Source: Methanobacteriota archaeon (GTDB taxonomy: Archaea; Thermoplasmatota; Poseidoniia; Poseidoniales; Poseidoniaceae). Taken from it: 10,250 nt of DNA. Shown piece after piece: positions 1-6,163 of the stretch. A program made the translations under genes and the position numbers. The DNA lies in NCBI GenBank assembly GCA_002731395.1, contig PCBQ01000007.1, positions 1 through 10,250 on the forward strand, given 5' to 3'. Numbering within the stretch: the first letter of the stretch is position 1; every line of letters starts with the position of its first letter. The notes under the pieces were generated by a model. It saw only the letters and a program-made list of their open reading frames with translations, ran no database searches and was not told where the DNA came from.

Positions 1-377
1 CGGATGAGGTAACCGTCCGTGGTCACCACATCAACCACGTCGTCCACCTTTCCACGGTAGCGGCGGACTTGCCGGCGCACGTGGTCGGTTTGGTGGTGGT
101 GGCCGATGAAGGTCGTAAGGGCATCCTGGCCCACACAATCGGTCACTCGGAAGCGGAGGATGACGTGCATCTTCGTGAAGTCGCCCGAAAATTCCTGTTG
201 GGTCATCTCATAGACACGGCCCATCACGTGGTCATCGGATTCTCCGATGGTTTCGCCAATGTTCTGGAACTTCCAGGGATCTCGGGGGGCTCGGATGGTG
301 TACCAACGCTTGGACTTCCACTTGTCACGCTGCTTACGTGCTGCTGCACGTGCTTTTGCACTCATCTTCCTTGCCAT
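1..377 (-). CDS. rps3ae: 30S ribosomal protein S3Ae, N-terminal part (cut by window edge)
   Basis: This encodes the first 125 residues of small-subunit ribosomal protein S3Ae (eS1 family), found in archaea and eukaryotes but not bacteria. The N-terminus is very basic (MARKMSAKARAAARKQRDKW) and is followed by the family hallmarks: KSKRWYTIRAP at about residues 22-32, an IGETIGE segment, the GRVYEM/GDFTKMHV block, FIGHHHQTDHVRRQVRR, and VDDVVDVVTTDGY just before the edge. The C-terminal part of the usual roughly 200 residues lies outside the window. The ATG at 377 is preceded by an AGGTGAT Shine-Dalgarno (381-387). The next ATG, four codons in, has no such signal. The gene is 86 bases downstream of pdxS on the same strand and has a candidate promoter of its own. 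Identity is seen directly in the sequence; ribosomal function follows from the family. Confidence 0.95.
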   Translation of the reverse strand, partial: MARKMSAKARAAARKQRDKWKSKRWYTIRAPRDPWKFQNIGETIGESDDHVMGRVYEMTQQEFSGDFTKMHVILRFRVTDCVGQDALTTFIGHHHQTDHVRRQVRRYRGKVDDVVDVVTTDGYLI

Positions 378-437
378 GTGATCACCTGATGTTCCTACGA
401 GGGCTACCTCGCTTGCAGTCTCGCGACCCGCCTTCCG

Positions 438-446
438 TATTTGAAA
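438..446 (-). promoter_or_regulatory. Candidate TATA box for the S3Ae gene
   Basis: The minus-strand sequence TTTCAAATA lies in the otherwise G/C-rich pdxS-rps3ae gap. A start site about 25 bases downstream would give a leader of roughly 35-40 bases, which would contain the AGGTGAT Shine-Dalgarno at 381-387. Its core, CAAATA, is shared with the box at 2541-2549. I see no convincing purine-rich BRE upstream. Confidence 0.4.
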
Positions 447-463
447 GGGCCGACAGGAGCCAT

Positions 464-1456
464 TCACCAGCCGCGCTGGTCGAGGCGGACCTCAAGGGTC
501 TCCAACTCATCGCCCTTCATGGGATCGCCGTCGGTCATGGCCATGGCTTCGGCTACCTTCTCAGGGTTGTCGAAGTGGGCTGTTGCGAGGACGATGGCGT
601 CGGCCATGGTCGGTGGATGTTCGGACTTGAAAATGCCCGAGCCGACGAACACGCCGTCCATGCCCATCTGCATCATTAGCGAGGCATCGGCCGGCGTGGC
701 GATGCCGCCTGCTGAGAAGGTCACCACTGGAAGGCGGCCCATGGAACGCACATCGCCAAGAACCTCGCAGATGCCGTCTTTGAAATCACCATCCAGGGGA
801 CCAAATGGAGTCACCTCGTGAGTACCCGGTAGCGAAGAGTTGCGGGAAAGGACGCGGTACCGGTCCATGATGTGGTCCGCAGCGAGATCGAGACCGTCGT
901 CGTCGAGGCCAGATATTTGCTCAATTTCTTGCTGGATGATGCGCGCATGGGTCACCGCAGCAACGACGTTGCCCGTACCGGCTTCACCCTTGGTGCGAAT
1001 CATGGCTGCCCCTTCGTGAACGCGACGAACAGCTTCACCGAGGTTGGTCGCTCCGCACACATAGGGGATTTCGTAGGCGCGCTTGTCGATGTGGAAGTAG
1101 GGGTCGGCGGGGGTCAAGACCTCGCTTTCATCGATCATGTCGACGCCCATGGCTTCGAGGATACGTGCTTCGCCATCGTGACCGATTCGAGATTTGGCCA
1201 TCACGGGGATGGAGGTGCAGTCGAGGATGCCCTGAATCATGTCGGGGTGGCTCATGCGCGCCACGCCGCCAGCCTTGCGGATGTCAGCAGGAACGCGCTC
1301 AAGCGCCATCACGGCAACAGCGCCGGCATCTTCGGCCACAGCGGCTTGTTCCGCGTCGACGACGTCCATGATGACACCGCCTTGTTGCATTCGAGCAAAA
1401 CCGCGCTTGATCAGGTCGCTCCCGCGACGCATGTGTTGTAGGTCAACGCCACCCAT
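464..1456 (-). CDS. pdxS: Pyridoxal 5'-phosphate synthase, synthase subunit PdxS
   Basis: PdxS (SNZ family) is a 330-residue TIM barrel of the DXP-independent vitamin B6 pathway. It makes pyridoxal 5'-phosphate from ribose 5-phosphate, glyceraldehyde 3-phosphate and ammonia supplied by the glutaminase PdxT. Family motifs run end to end: GGVIMDVVDAEQA (residues 26-38), GAVAVMALERVPADIR (45-60), GGVARM, IPVMAKSRIGH (83-93), IDESEVLTPAD, and MIRTKGEAGTGNV (152-164). The expected key residues are present: Asp31 and the two Schiff-base lysines Lys88 and Lys156, matching Asp24, Lys81 and Lys149 of the Bacillus enzyme with a constant offset of seven. A GAGGTGA Shine-Dalgarno (1462-1468) sits five bases before the ATG. 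The ferredoxin gene ends 32 bases upstream, so the two probably share a transcript. No pdxT is visible in the window. Identification is very secure. Confidence 0.98.
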   Translation of the reverse strand: MGGVDLQHMRRGSDLIKRGFARMQQGGVIMDVVDAEQAAVAEDAGAVAVMALERVPADIRKAGGVARMSHPDMIQGILDCTSIPVMAKSRIGHDGEARILEAMGVDMIDESEVLTPADPYFHIDKRAYEIPYVCGATNLGEAVRRVHEGAAMIRTKGEAGTGNVVAAVTHARIIQQEIEQISGLDDDGLDLAADHIMDRYRVLSRNSSLPGTHEVTPFGPLDGDFKDGICEVLGDVRSMGRLPVVTFSAGGIATPADASLMMQMGMDGVFVGSGIFKSEHPPTMADAIVLATAHFDNPEKVAEAMAMTDGDPMKGDELETLEVRLDQRGW

Positions 1457-1488
1457 TCAGGTCACCTCAAAAGTCGATTTCCTTGCAA

Positions 1489-1764
1489 TCAGTCGCCAAG
1501 AACTGGCGAATCGCCTTCGGCAATTGGTGCATCCATGGCTTCATCGGCATTGCGGTCAATCCACGTTTCTTCGTCATCAGGAACCTCGGTGTCGGGAAAG
1601 ATGGCATCAACGGGGCACTCGGGGACGCAAGCACCGCAATCGATGCACTCGTCAGGGTCGATGACAAGGTAGGTGTCCAGCTCGCGGAAGGCTTCCACAG
1701 GGCAGACAGCAACGCATTCCTGGTACTTGTGGTCGACGCACGTGGTGGTCACGACGTGAGGCAT
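1489..1764 (-). CDS. 7Fe-type dicluster ferredoxin
   Basis: This is a 91-residue ferredoxin resembling the Thermus/Azotobacter 7Fe type (FdxA-like). Its cysteines are C9, C17, C21, C40, C43, C46 and C50. In the family, C9/C17/C50 would hold a [3Fe-4S] cluster and C21/C40/C43/C46 a [4Fe-4S] cluster. The position that would complete a second four-iron site (Cys11 in Azotobacter FdI) is His12 here, which supports a 3Fe site. DECIDCGACVPECPVDAIF (residues 38-56) is the hallmark of the second cluster, followed by the typical acidic EVP segment and tail. It presumably carries electrons in the cytoplasm; the partner is unknown. The ATG at 1764 has no Shine-Dalgarno but a TATA-like box 25 bases upstream, suggesting a leaderless mRNA. 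pdxS follows after 32 bases. Confidence 0.93.
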   Translation of the reverse strand: MPHVVTTTCVDHKYQECVAVCPVEAFRELDTYLVIDPDECIDCGACVPECPVDAIFPDTEVPDDEETWIDRNADEAMDAPIAEGDSPVLGD

Positions 1765-1784
1765 AGATTCTGGTACGGCTTGAA

Positions 1785-1793
1785 GGATATGAA
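1785..1793 (-). promoter_or_regulatory. Candidate TATA box for the ferredoxin-pdxS transcript
   Basis: The minus-strand sequence TTCATATCC is centred 25 bases before the ferredoxin ATG, where an archaeal TATA box for a leaderless transcript would lie. The lack of a Shine-Dalgarno before this ATG agrees with that reading. The 39-base gap from the preceding gene leaves room for a promoter. Confidence 0.5.
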
Positions 1794-1794
1794 G

Positions 1795-1828
1795 GGTTGC
1801 CCACTACCGTGTATTTTTTAGGGCAACC
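1795..1828. repeat. Perfect 8-bp inverted repeat across the end of the RNA-binding gene
   Basis: GGTTGCCC (1795-1802) is the exact reverse complement of GGGCAACC (1821-1828), with an 18-base loop that contains the stop codon of the upstream gene and an A/T-rich run. One arm abuts the candidate ferredoxin TATA box. It could be an mRNA 3' hairpin or an operator, but 8-bp repeats at this spacing are expected a few times by chance in 10 kb. Confidence 0.35.
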
Positions 1829-2238
1829 TCAATCATGTCTCGTATTCGATCCTCCGCTGTTTGACCGGGATATACGGCCACCTTGCACCGAACTTTGGCT
1901 GACCGAGCCGCGCCGGGTGGTGCCAGCGCCGCACGGCCCGCAACAAGATGATCAAGGTCCACACGAAAATGCAAGCCGCCTTCGTCGTCGAGGCGTTCGA
2001 CCACTTCACCGAGCAGGGTGTTCAGGGCCCGTACCTCCAGGCCAGCCCAAGCGATCCGGAGGTCTGCTTTCCGGCGGAGGTCAACGCTGAGGGTCATCAT
2101 CGTGGGCCCTGCGTGTGATGCATACGAACTACGCTCGATATCGACCTCGCCCAACCACGCCTGCAGTGCCTGTTGAACGATGTTGGCGTCATCCATCGCA
2201 CTGACGTGAACACGGACCGAAAAACGGTCGTCGGCCAT
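1804..2238 (-). CDS. PF01877-family RNA-binding protein (exosome-associated-like)
   Basis: This is a 144-residue protein matching the archaeal RNA-binding family once called DUF54 (PF01877/COG1325), whose members are annotated as exosome subunits or RNA-binding proteins. The shape of the family is visible: an N-terminal strand with a charged helix (RVHVSAMDDANIVQQALQAW), a central strand (TMMTLSVDL), a helix-rich part, then the characteristic segment RLDDEGGLHFRVDLDHLV (residues about 81-98) and a C-terminal strand KVRCKVAVYPG. No signal peptide or membrane segment is present, so it is cytoplasmic. The ATG at 2238 is the only reasonable start: there is no in-frame ATG or GTG before the upstream stop. 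No Shine-Dalgarno is obvious. It lies 37 bases downstream of the 80-residue gene and is probably cotranscribed with it. The family call is based on motif recall, not a search. Confidence 0.8.
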   Translation of the reverse strand: MADDRFSVRVHVSAMDDANIVQQALQAWLGEVDIERSSYASHAGPTMMTLSVDLRRKADLRIAWAGLEVRALNTLLGEVVERLDDEGGLHFRVDLDHLVAGRAALAPPGAARSAKVRCKVAVYPGQTAEDRIRDMIEVALKNTR

Positions 2239-2275
2239 GCATGTCCGAAGCGCGCGTGGCTGATGACGATGCCGT

Positions 2276-2518
2276 TCATGTCAGAGGCGATGACACCCCG
2301 GTCTCCCCTAGGGTCCATCGGAGGGTTTTGATGACGCCCTCGAGGGCCTTGTGGTTGCGTGCTGCATCTTTCATGCCGTCGCGATCACCGGCTTCTCGGC
2401 ACCGCTCAAACCACTCCTTCCATTCCTGTTGCTTTGCTTCAGCCGCATCCAACATCGCTTCGATGTCTTCCCAGCTCCGTTCATAGGTCCGGTGGGGGGT
2501 TTCGTCCCCTTGGCGCAT
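2276..2518 (-). CDS. Small helical hypothetical protein, 80 residues
   Basis: I do not recognise a family. The protein is 80 residues, strongly helical and charged, with tryptophans in SWEDIEAML, EWKEWFERCREA and IKTLRWTLGE. It reads as two or three amphipathic helices (residues about 14-45 and 50-70), with a short polar tail. There is no signal peptide, membrane segment or metal-binding motif. Evidence that it is real: it fills the gap between two same-strand genes, its composition matches its neighbours, and a TATA-like box (2541-2549) lies 26 bases before its ATG with no Shine-Dalgarno, the same arrangement as the ferredoxin gene. It is upstream of, and probably cotranscribed with, the RNA-binding protein gene, so a role in RNA handling or translation is possible by context only. 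Confidence 0.7.
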   Translation of the reverse strand: MRQGDETPHRTYERSWEDIEAMLDAAEAKQQEWKEWFERCREAGDRDGMKDAARNHKALEGVIKTLRWTLGETGVSSPLT

Positions 2519-2540
2519 GCTTGTGTGCCAAGAACCAGCC

Positions 2541-2549
2541 TATTTGAGG
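2541..2549 (-). promoter_or_regulatory. Candidate TATA box for the 80-residue gene and RNA-binding gene
   Basis: The minus-strand sequence CCTCAAATA is centred 26 bases before the ATG at 2518, consistent with a leaderless transcript. It shares the CAAATA core with the candidate box upstream of the S3Ae gene. Confidence 0.45.
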
Positions 2550-2564
2550 CGTGTGCCGACACGC
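2549..2564. repeat. GC-rich 16-bp hairpin between nucleotidyltransferase gene and next promoter
   Basis: GCGTGT (2549-2554) and ACACGC (2559-2564) are perfect reverse complements around a 4-base loop. The element starts 18 bases after the nucleotidyltransferase stop codon and touches the TATA-like box of the next gene. It could be a 3'-end hairpin or an operator. No U-run follows on the minus strand, so a classical intrinsic terminator is unlikely. Confidence 0.4.
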
Positions 2565-2582
2565 TCCACGGCAACGGGTTTC

Positions 2583-3545
2583 CTACGCTGCTCGGCGGAC
2601 GTCAGCGAGATGCTCATTCTTGCTGACCCTGGCCCCGTCGCCCAGCACACAACGCTCCAACACAGCACCCTCTTCGACCACCGAATCGACGCCAAGAATT
2701 GAGGATTGAACCGAAGCCCCCGCACGAATGCGGGCCCCATCCATCAACAGCGAAGCGCGAACCGTCGCACCTGCATCAACCGAGGCGCCAGGATGGAGGT
2801 AGGCGTCAAAGCCACCCAACAACGCCGCTTGGGCGTCCAAGAGGTGATGAGGCTCACCGATGTCAAACCACAGGCCTTCCAACATCACCCCGGCAATGGG
2901 CAGGCCTGCTTCGAGCATCGCTGGAAACAAATCACGGCTGAAGTCGTACTTCGTCGCGGGCGGTACCATGGCGAGTGCTTCGGGTTCAATCACGTACACA
3001 CCTGCATTGATGAGGCGGCTGAAGGCCTCCTCAGGAGGTGGCTTTTCGGCGAAGCGGCGGACATACCCCCGGCGGAGCGCGCCATCGACTTCGGCGTTGT
3101 TTGAGGCACCGAGTCCCACAATCCCGAATGAACTGGGATCCTCCACTTCCACGAGACCAATCGTCAACGCAGCTCCCGTGTTTCGGTGGTGGGTGAGAAG
3201 GGCTTCCAAATCCAGGGTGCTGATGCCGTCCCCGGAGCCGACCAGAAAGGTCGATTCGAGCACATCAGCCAGAAGGCGCACGCTCCCTGCGGTGCCCATC
3301 GGCGTGTCCTCACGGTTGACGCGAGCGTTGACGCCATCTTCGACCCACGTGTTGACGTGCGCCTCAAGATCCTCACCGCGGTACCCGGTCGTGACAACAA
3401 GATCGGACACGCCGGCGCGAAGCATGGCGTCTTTCACGTAGTCGATGACGGGTCGACCGAGCAAAGGGATCATCGGCTTAGGTCGTTGGTCGGTCAGAGG
3501 TTGGAGCCGCGTTCCGCGGCCACCGGCCATGATCACGCCGTGCAC
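2583..3545 (-). CDS. Sugar-1-phosphate nucleotidyltransferase with C-terminal left-handed beta-helix
   Basis: This 320-residue enzyme couples an NTP to a hexose 1-phosphate to make a nucleotide sugar for glycan or polysaccharide synthesis. The N-terminal Rossmann-like domain opens with MAGGRGTRLQPLT (residues 6-18) and RPKPMIPLLGRP (21-32). Further motifs are MGTAGSVR (83-90), the metal-binding GSGDG (103-107, Asp106), FAEKP (165-169), NAGVYVIEPEAL (180-191) and WFDIGEP (226-232). Residues about 249-305 repeat short I/V-x-x-G-A units, the hexapeptide left-handed beta-helix seen in archaeal mannose-1-phosphate guanylyltransferases and glucose-1-phosphate thymidylyl/uridylyltransferases. The base and sugar cannot be told from motifs. 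The start is GTG (3543-3545), with a GAGGTG Shine-Dalgarno (3551-3556) overlapping the stop of the upstream coiled-coil gene nine bases away, so the two are probably cotranscribed. Confidence 0.93.
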   Translation of the reverse strand: MHGVIMAGGRGTRLQPLTDQRPKPMIPLLGRPVIDYVKDAMLRAGVSDLVVTTGYRGEDLEAHVNTWVEDGVNARVNREDTPMGTAGSVRLLADVLESTFLVGSGDGISTLDLEALLTHHRNTGAALTIGLVEVEDPSSFGIVGLGASNNAEVDGALRRGYVRRFAEKPPPEEAFSRLINAGVYVIEPEALAMVPPATKYDFSRDLFPAMLEAGLPIAGVMLEGLWFDIGEPHHLLDAQAALLGGFDAYLHPGASVDAGATVRASLLMDGARIRAGASVQSSILGVDSVVEEGAVLERCVLGDGARVSKNEHLADVRRAA

Positions 3546-3554
3546 GCAGACACC

Positions 3555-4562
3555 TCAGCGGCGCCGACGGGACGACATGTCGATGCGGCGCATGTTGCGC
3601 TTTTTCCGACCGTCTCCACCACGGTGGTCCTTGCGAGCGCCGTCTTCCGCCATCGTGCCGCCAAAGGTCAGGTTTCCGTCCTTGAGCAGTGTGCTCACAA
3701 GGGCATCAGCAACGGCTTCAGACTGCGCACCAGTTTGCATTTCAGCACGAACCGCAGCGTTGTGATCGGTCACCCACGATTCTCGTTCTTCGCGGGCCAA
3801 CTTGAGTTCATCCCTGACCTTGTTGACGTCGGCCATCATCTCCTCAATCTGAGCGTGAACGGCGTCGGCCTCCTTGCGGTGTTCAAGGTGTTCGAGATGG
3901 TGGCGGTCGCCCTCTGCCTTCAGGAAGTCACGGTGTGCGAAAGCCTCGTCGATCTTGGTGGAGACCTCGTCAGCGCGTTGGATGGCCGCAATGAACAATT
4001 GATGCTCAGCATCCGCTTCCGCTTTGAGCACCTTGATGCTCCCGTCAAGGTCCTTCAGGTCGACCTTCACGAGCTCGAATTCCTCGACTTCGGGGGCCAA
4101 CTCGCCCACACGATTGCCCATCCGCTTGAGCTTCTCCATCATCTCCTTCTCTTTCTTCATGCCCACACTGGACGTTTCGAAGGTCTCCTCAAGGCGCTCC
4201 ATTTCCGCCTTGAGTTGATGATACTCTGCGGTGGCGGACCGCTTGGCATCTTTGTCCCCTCGTCGGCCCTTAATCTGGGCGATCAATTGCCTGAGTTGAT
4301 CCTGGATGGCGTTTCGTCGCTCGCGGTGGAGGTTCACCTCAGCGCGAATGGCCTTGACCTCAGCGATGAGGAGATCGACCGTTTCTCGGTGCTCCTTGTA
4401 CTGGGCCTGAACTGCGTTTCGCTGATCGCGCGAACGACGGGCGCGGTCGCTGTGTTGGTTGCGGATTTCACGCAGCTTGCGCACCTTGGCTTCCATCGCG
4501 TGCAAGCGCTCTCGCAAGTCTGCATCTGGACGCTCCTCGCGCTCTTCGCGGTCCCGGCGCAT
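3555..4562 (-). CDS. COG1340-type archaeal coiled-coil protein
   Basis: This 335-residue protein is almost entirely charged heptad-like helix from about residue 15 to 290, matching the uncharacterised archaeal coiled-coil family COG1340. A typical family feature is the central hairpin-like block with LKAEMERLEETFETSS (117-132) followed by KKEKEMMEKLKRMGNRVGEL. A long second helix region contains HQLFIAAIQRADEV (187-200) and AHRDFL. The tail from about residue 311 is very basic and glycine-rich, ending SRRRR, which could bind nucleic acid or an acidic membrane surface. There is no signal peptide or membrane span. The ATG at 4562 is the first start after an in-frame stop; GAGG lies eight bases upstream and a TATA-like TTGAAATGG 24 bases upstream. 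The nucleotidyltransferase gene begins nine bases after its stop. The molecular role of the family is unknown to me. Confidence 0.85.
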   Translation of the reverse strand: MRRDREEREERPDADLRERLHAMEAKVRKLREIRNQHSDRARRSRDQRNAVQAQYKEHRETVDLLIAEVKAIRAEVNLHRERRNAIQDQLRQLIAQIKGRRGDKDAKRSATAEYHQLKAEMERLEETFETSSVGMKKEKEMMEKLKRMGNRVGELAPEVEEFELVKVDLKDLDGSIKVLKAEADAEHQLFIAAIQRADEVSTKIDEAFAHRDFLKAEGDRHHLEHLEHRKEADAVHAQIEEMMADVNKVRDELKLAREERESWVTDHNAAVRAEMQTGAQSEAVADALVSTLLKDGNLTFGGTMAEDGARKDHRGGDGRKKRNMRRIDMSSRRRR

Positions 4563-4581
4563 GCTGTGGCCTCGCTGTGTT

Positions 4582-4590
4582 CCATTTCAA
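4582..4590 (-). promoter_or_regulatory. Weak candidate TATA box for the minus-strand coiled-coil gene
   Basis: The minus-strand sequence TTGAAATGG is centred 24 bases before the ATG at 4562, in the 50-base gap from the membrane-protein gene. Position is right but the sequence is a poor TATA match, so it is listed with low confidence. Confidence 0.3.
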
Positions 4591-4612
4591 GGCTCCTGTG
4601 GGAGGATTTGCC

Positions 4613-6112
4613 TCACAAGGACAGCAAACGATTGACCTGAAGGATGACCGAAGCAACCACACCGAGGACACCCAAAGTTGCGCTGACCACCACGCCAGTA
4701 CGACGCAGACGTTTCTTGGTGCCCGACCTGACGCGGGTGTTGATCTGCTGACCAAGGAGCAAATCGCCGTCCTCATTCTCGAGCCGAACCGTCACGGTGG
4801 CTTCGCCGTACCTGTTTGGAAGCAAGGATTGCCAAGAGGTGGTGCCAAGTTGAAGCAGACGAACAAGGGAACCGATGACGTCTTGGTCACCCTCGCCGGA
4901 GACCGGTACTGCAGAACCCAGCAAAGATTCTGCTTCGCCCGCAGGCAGGTGGAACGTGAGCGCCAAATCGCTCGGACGGAAGTCCGGGGATTGCATGCGA
5001 AGCACCACCGTGCGAGGGGTGGCGTCGAGGTTTCTGATGTACATGAACAGCCCAGTGCTGCCGTCAACGATGTTGGCCATATCGACGTCGACCAAGAGGT
5101 CCTGGCGCCCACGGAGGTTGCCCATCCTGATGCGTTCTGTGGTGCGCCGCATCAATCGGAAAAAGGCAGGAGCCACCTCGGTGGCTTTGTCAAACAACTG
5201 GGTCCAGACGTCAGGCGTGAACACCTTGTGGTGTTTGAGGAACTCAACCCCTTCTTCCTCCAATACTTCTTCGATTTCTGTGGCCAAAGCTGGCGTGAGG
5301 ATTTGTCCGTCGCATCGCATCCATTGCAGTGCGAGCAACTTTTCTTTGGCAGGCAACGCTTCGACCTTTGATTTGCGGTGAGCGATGAGCTCGGCCATGA
5401 ATTTCTCGTATTTTGCACGAAGCAGTGGATCCATTACCGTCAGCAAAATTTCCTCAAAAACAGCGTGCAGCGTGGACGGATGAATTGGCGGATCATAGGC
5501 CTCAAGCAAACCGGTCTCGGTGCTGGAGGTGAACAAGCGATCGCTTCGACTCAAGTGTTCACCGAAGGCCAGCAGAAGGAAAGAGGTGGCCGCAAGATGA
5601 GCAACTTGTCCTGCGGAGTCCGATGGCCCGCGAGCCAATTCGATCAAGAGCAGCACGAGTGAAAGAACCAGAAGGGCAATCGCGGAGGTGGTGGCACGCA
5701 CTGAACGGTGCATCACGTCCTCGATGTGATCGTATCCATGGGAAGAGGCCACCCAGCGGTGTTGGCCACCCAACTCTGCCACTTCAGATTCAATCCCATG
5801 AACACTCAGGCCTAACCGCACGCGATGGACGAGCAACATCAGCGCAAAAGTCAGCACCATCGTGAACTGGATGGCCACCAAGGCCCAGTCCAAACCAACA
5901 CCAAGGGTCGGTTCAATGCCGTCCGTCCACCATGCTGGAACTTCCGTGGACGTGGCCACCGACCAACTGATGAAGCCAAGAAAAAGCGCGAATGACGGCA
6001 ACACAAGGGTGAGCCGAAGACCGCCGGTCAACAACTGCTGGTCGAGGCCGTAGAGCACCTGCTCGGTTTGACGCAACCGGTCGGACATGGCGCCCTGCTG
6101 TTGGCCATCCAT
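4613..6112 (-). CDS. Five-helix membrane protein with large cytoplasmic domain, unknown family
   Basis: I do not recognise this 499-residue protein. Counting from the ATG at 6112, hydrophobic segments lie at about residues 33-54, 76-96, 142-160, 170-187 and 471-492. Between the fourth and fifth is a soluble region of roughly 280 residues. Its first half is helical and acidic (EIEEVLEEEGVEFLKHH); its second half looks beta-rich (DLLVDVDMANIV, TGLFMYIRNLD, TVVLRMQSPDF, EATVTVRLENEDGDLLLGQ). KKRLRR just before the last helix places the soluble region in the cytoplasm by the positive-inside rule. Start choice: an in-frame TTG exists at 6145, but the ATG at 6112 has both a GAGGT Shine-Dalgarno (6119-6123) and a TATA-like box 25 bases upstream. 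The coiled-coil gene follows after 50 bases and the DtxR gene ends 51 bases upstream, so functional linkage to either is possible. Confidence 0.85.
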   Translation of the reverse strand: MDGQQQGAMSDRLRQTEQVLYGLDQQLLTGGLRLTLVLPSFALFLGFISWSVATSTEVPAWWTDGIEPTLGVGLDWALVAIQFTMVLTFALMLLVHRVRLGLSVHGIESEVAELGGQHRWVASSHGYDHIEDVMHRSVRATTSAIALLVLSLVLLLIELARGPSDSAGQVAHLAATSFLLLAFGEHLSRSDRLFTSSTETGLLEAYDPPIHPSTLHAVFEEILLTVMDPLLRAKYEKFMAELIAHRKSKVEALPAKEKLLALQWMRCDGQILTPALATEIEEVLEEEGVEFLKHHKVFTPDVWTQLFDKATEVAPAFFRLMRRTTERIRMGNLRGRQDLLVDVDMANIVDGSTGLFMYIRNLDATPRTVVLRMQSPDFRPSDLALTFHLPAGEAESLLGSAVPVSGEGDQDVIGSLVRLLQLGTTSWQSLLPNRYGEATVTVRLENEDGDLLLGQQINTRVRSGTKKRLRRTGVVVSATLGVLGVVASVILQVNRLLSL

Positions 6113-6132
6113 GTGGAAACCTCGACCTCTTG

Positions 6133-6141
6133 CGTATGAAA
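6133..6141 (-). promoter_or_regulatory. Candidate TATA box for the membrane-protein gene
   Basis: The minus-strand sequence TTTCATACG is centred 25 bases before the ATG at 6112, the spacing also seen at the ferredoxin gene. It supports a transcript starting at or near that ATG and argues against the upstream TTG at 6145, which would lie upstream of the box. Confidence 0.45.
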
Positions 6142-6163
6142 CCAACGCGTGGCCAAGTTGTGT

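Noticed and set aside
872..1441. A 189-codon open frame on the plus strand
   Set aside because: It is fully antisense to pdxS, whose protein is recognised from end to end.
2583..3545. Possible loss of the catalytic metal site in the nucleotidyltransferase (GSGDG in place of more common motifs)
   Set aside because: The metal-binding Asp106 and the GGRGTRLQPLT loop are intact, so the enzyme looks active.
3186..4640. A 484-codon open frame on the plus strand
   Set aside because: It is antisense to the coiled-coil and nucleotidyltransferase genes, both clearly coding. The few stops come from the biased codon use of the real genes on the other strand, and its translation shows no domain.
4577..5371. 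A 264-codon open frame on the plus strand
   Set aside because: It is antisense to the membrane-protein gene, with no domain, ribosome-binding site or promoter of its own.
6113..6145. TTG start at 6145 for the membrane protein
   Set aside because: The in-frame ATG at 6112 has a GAGGT Shine-Dalgarno and a TATA-like box 25 bases upstream; the TTG would lie upstream of that box.
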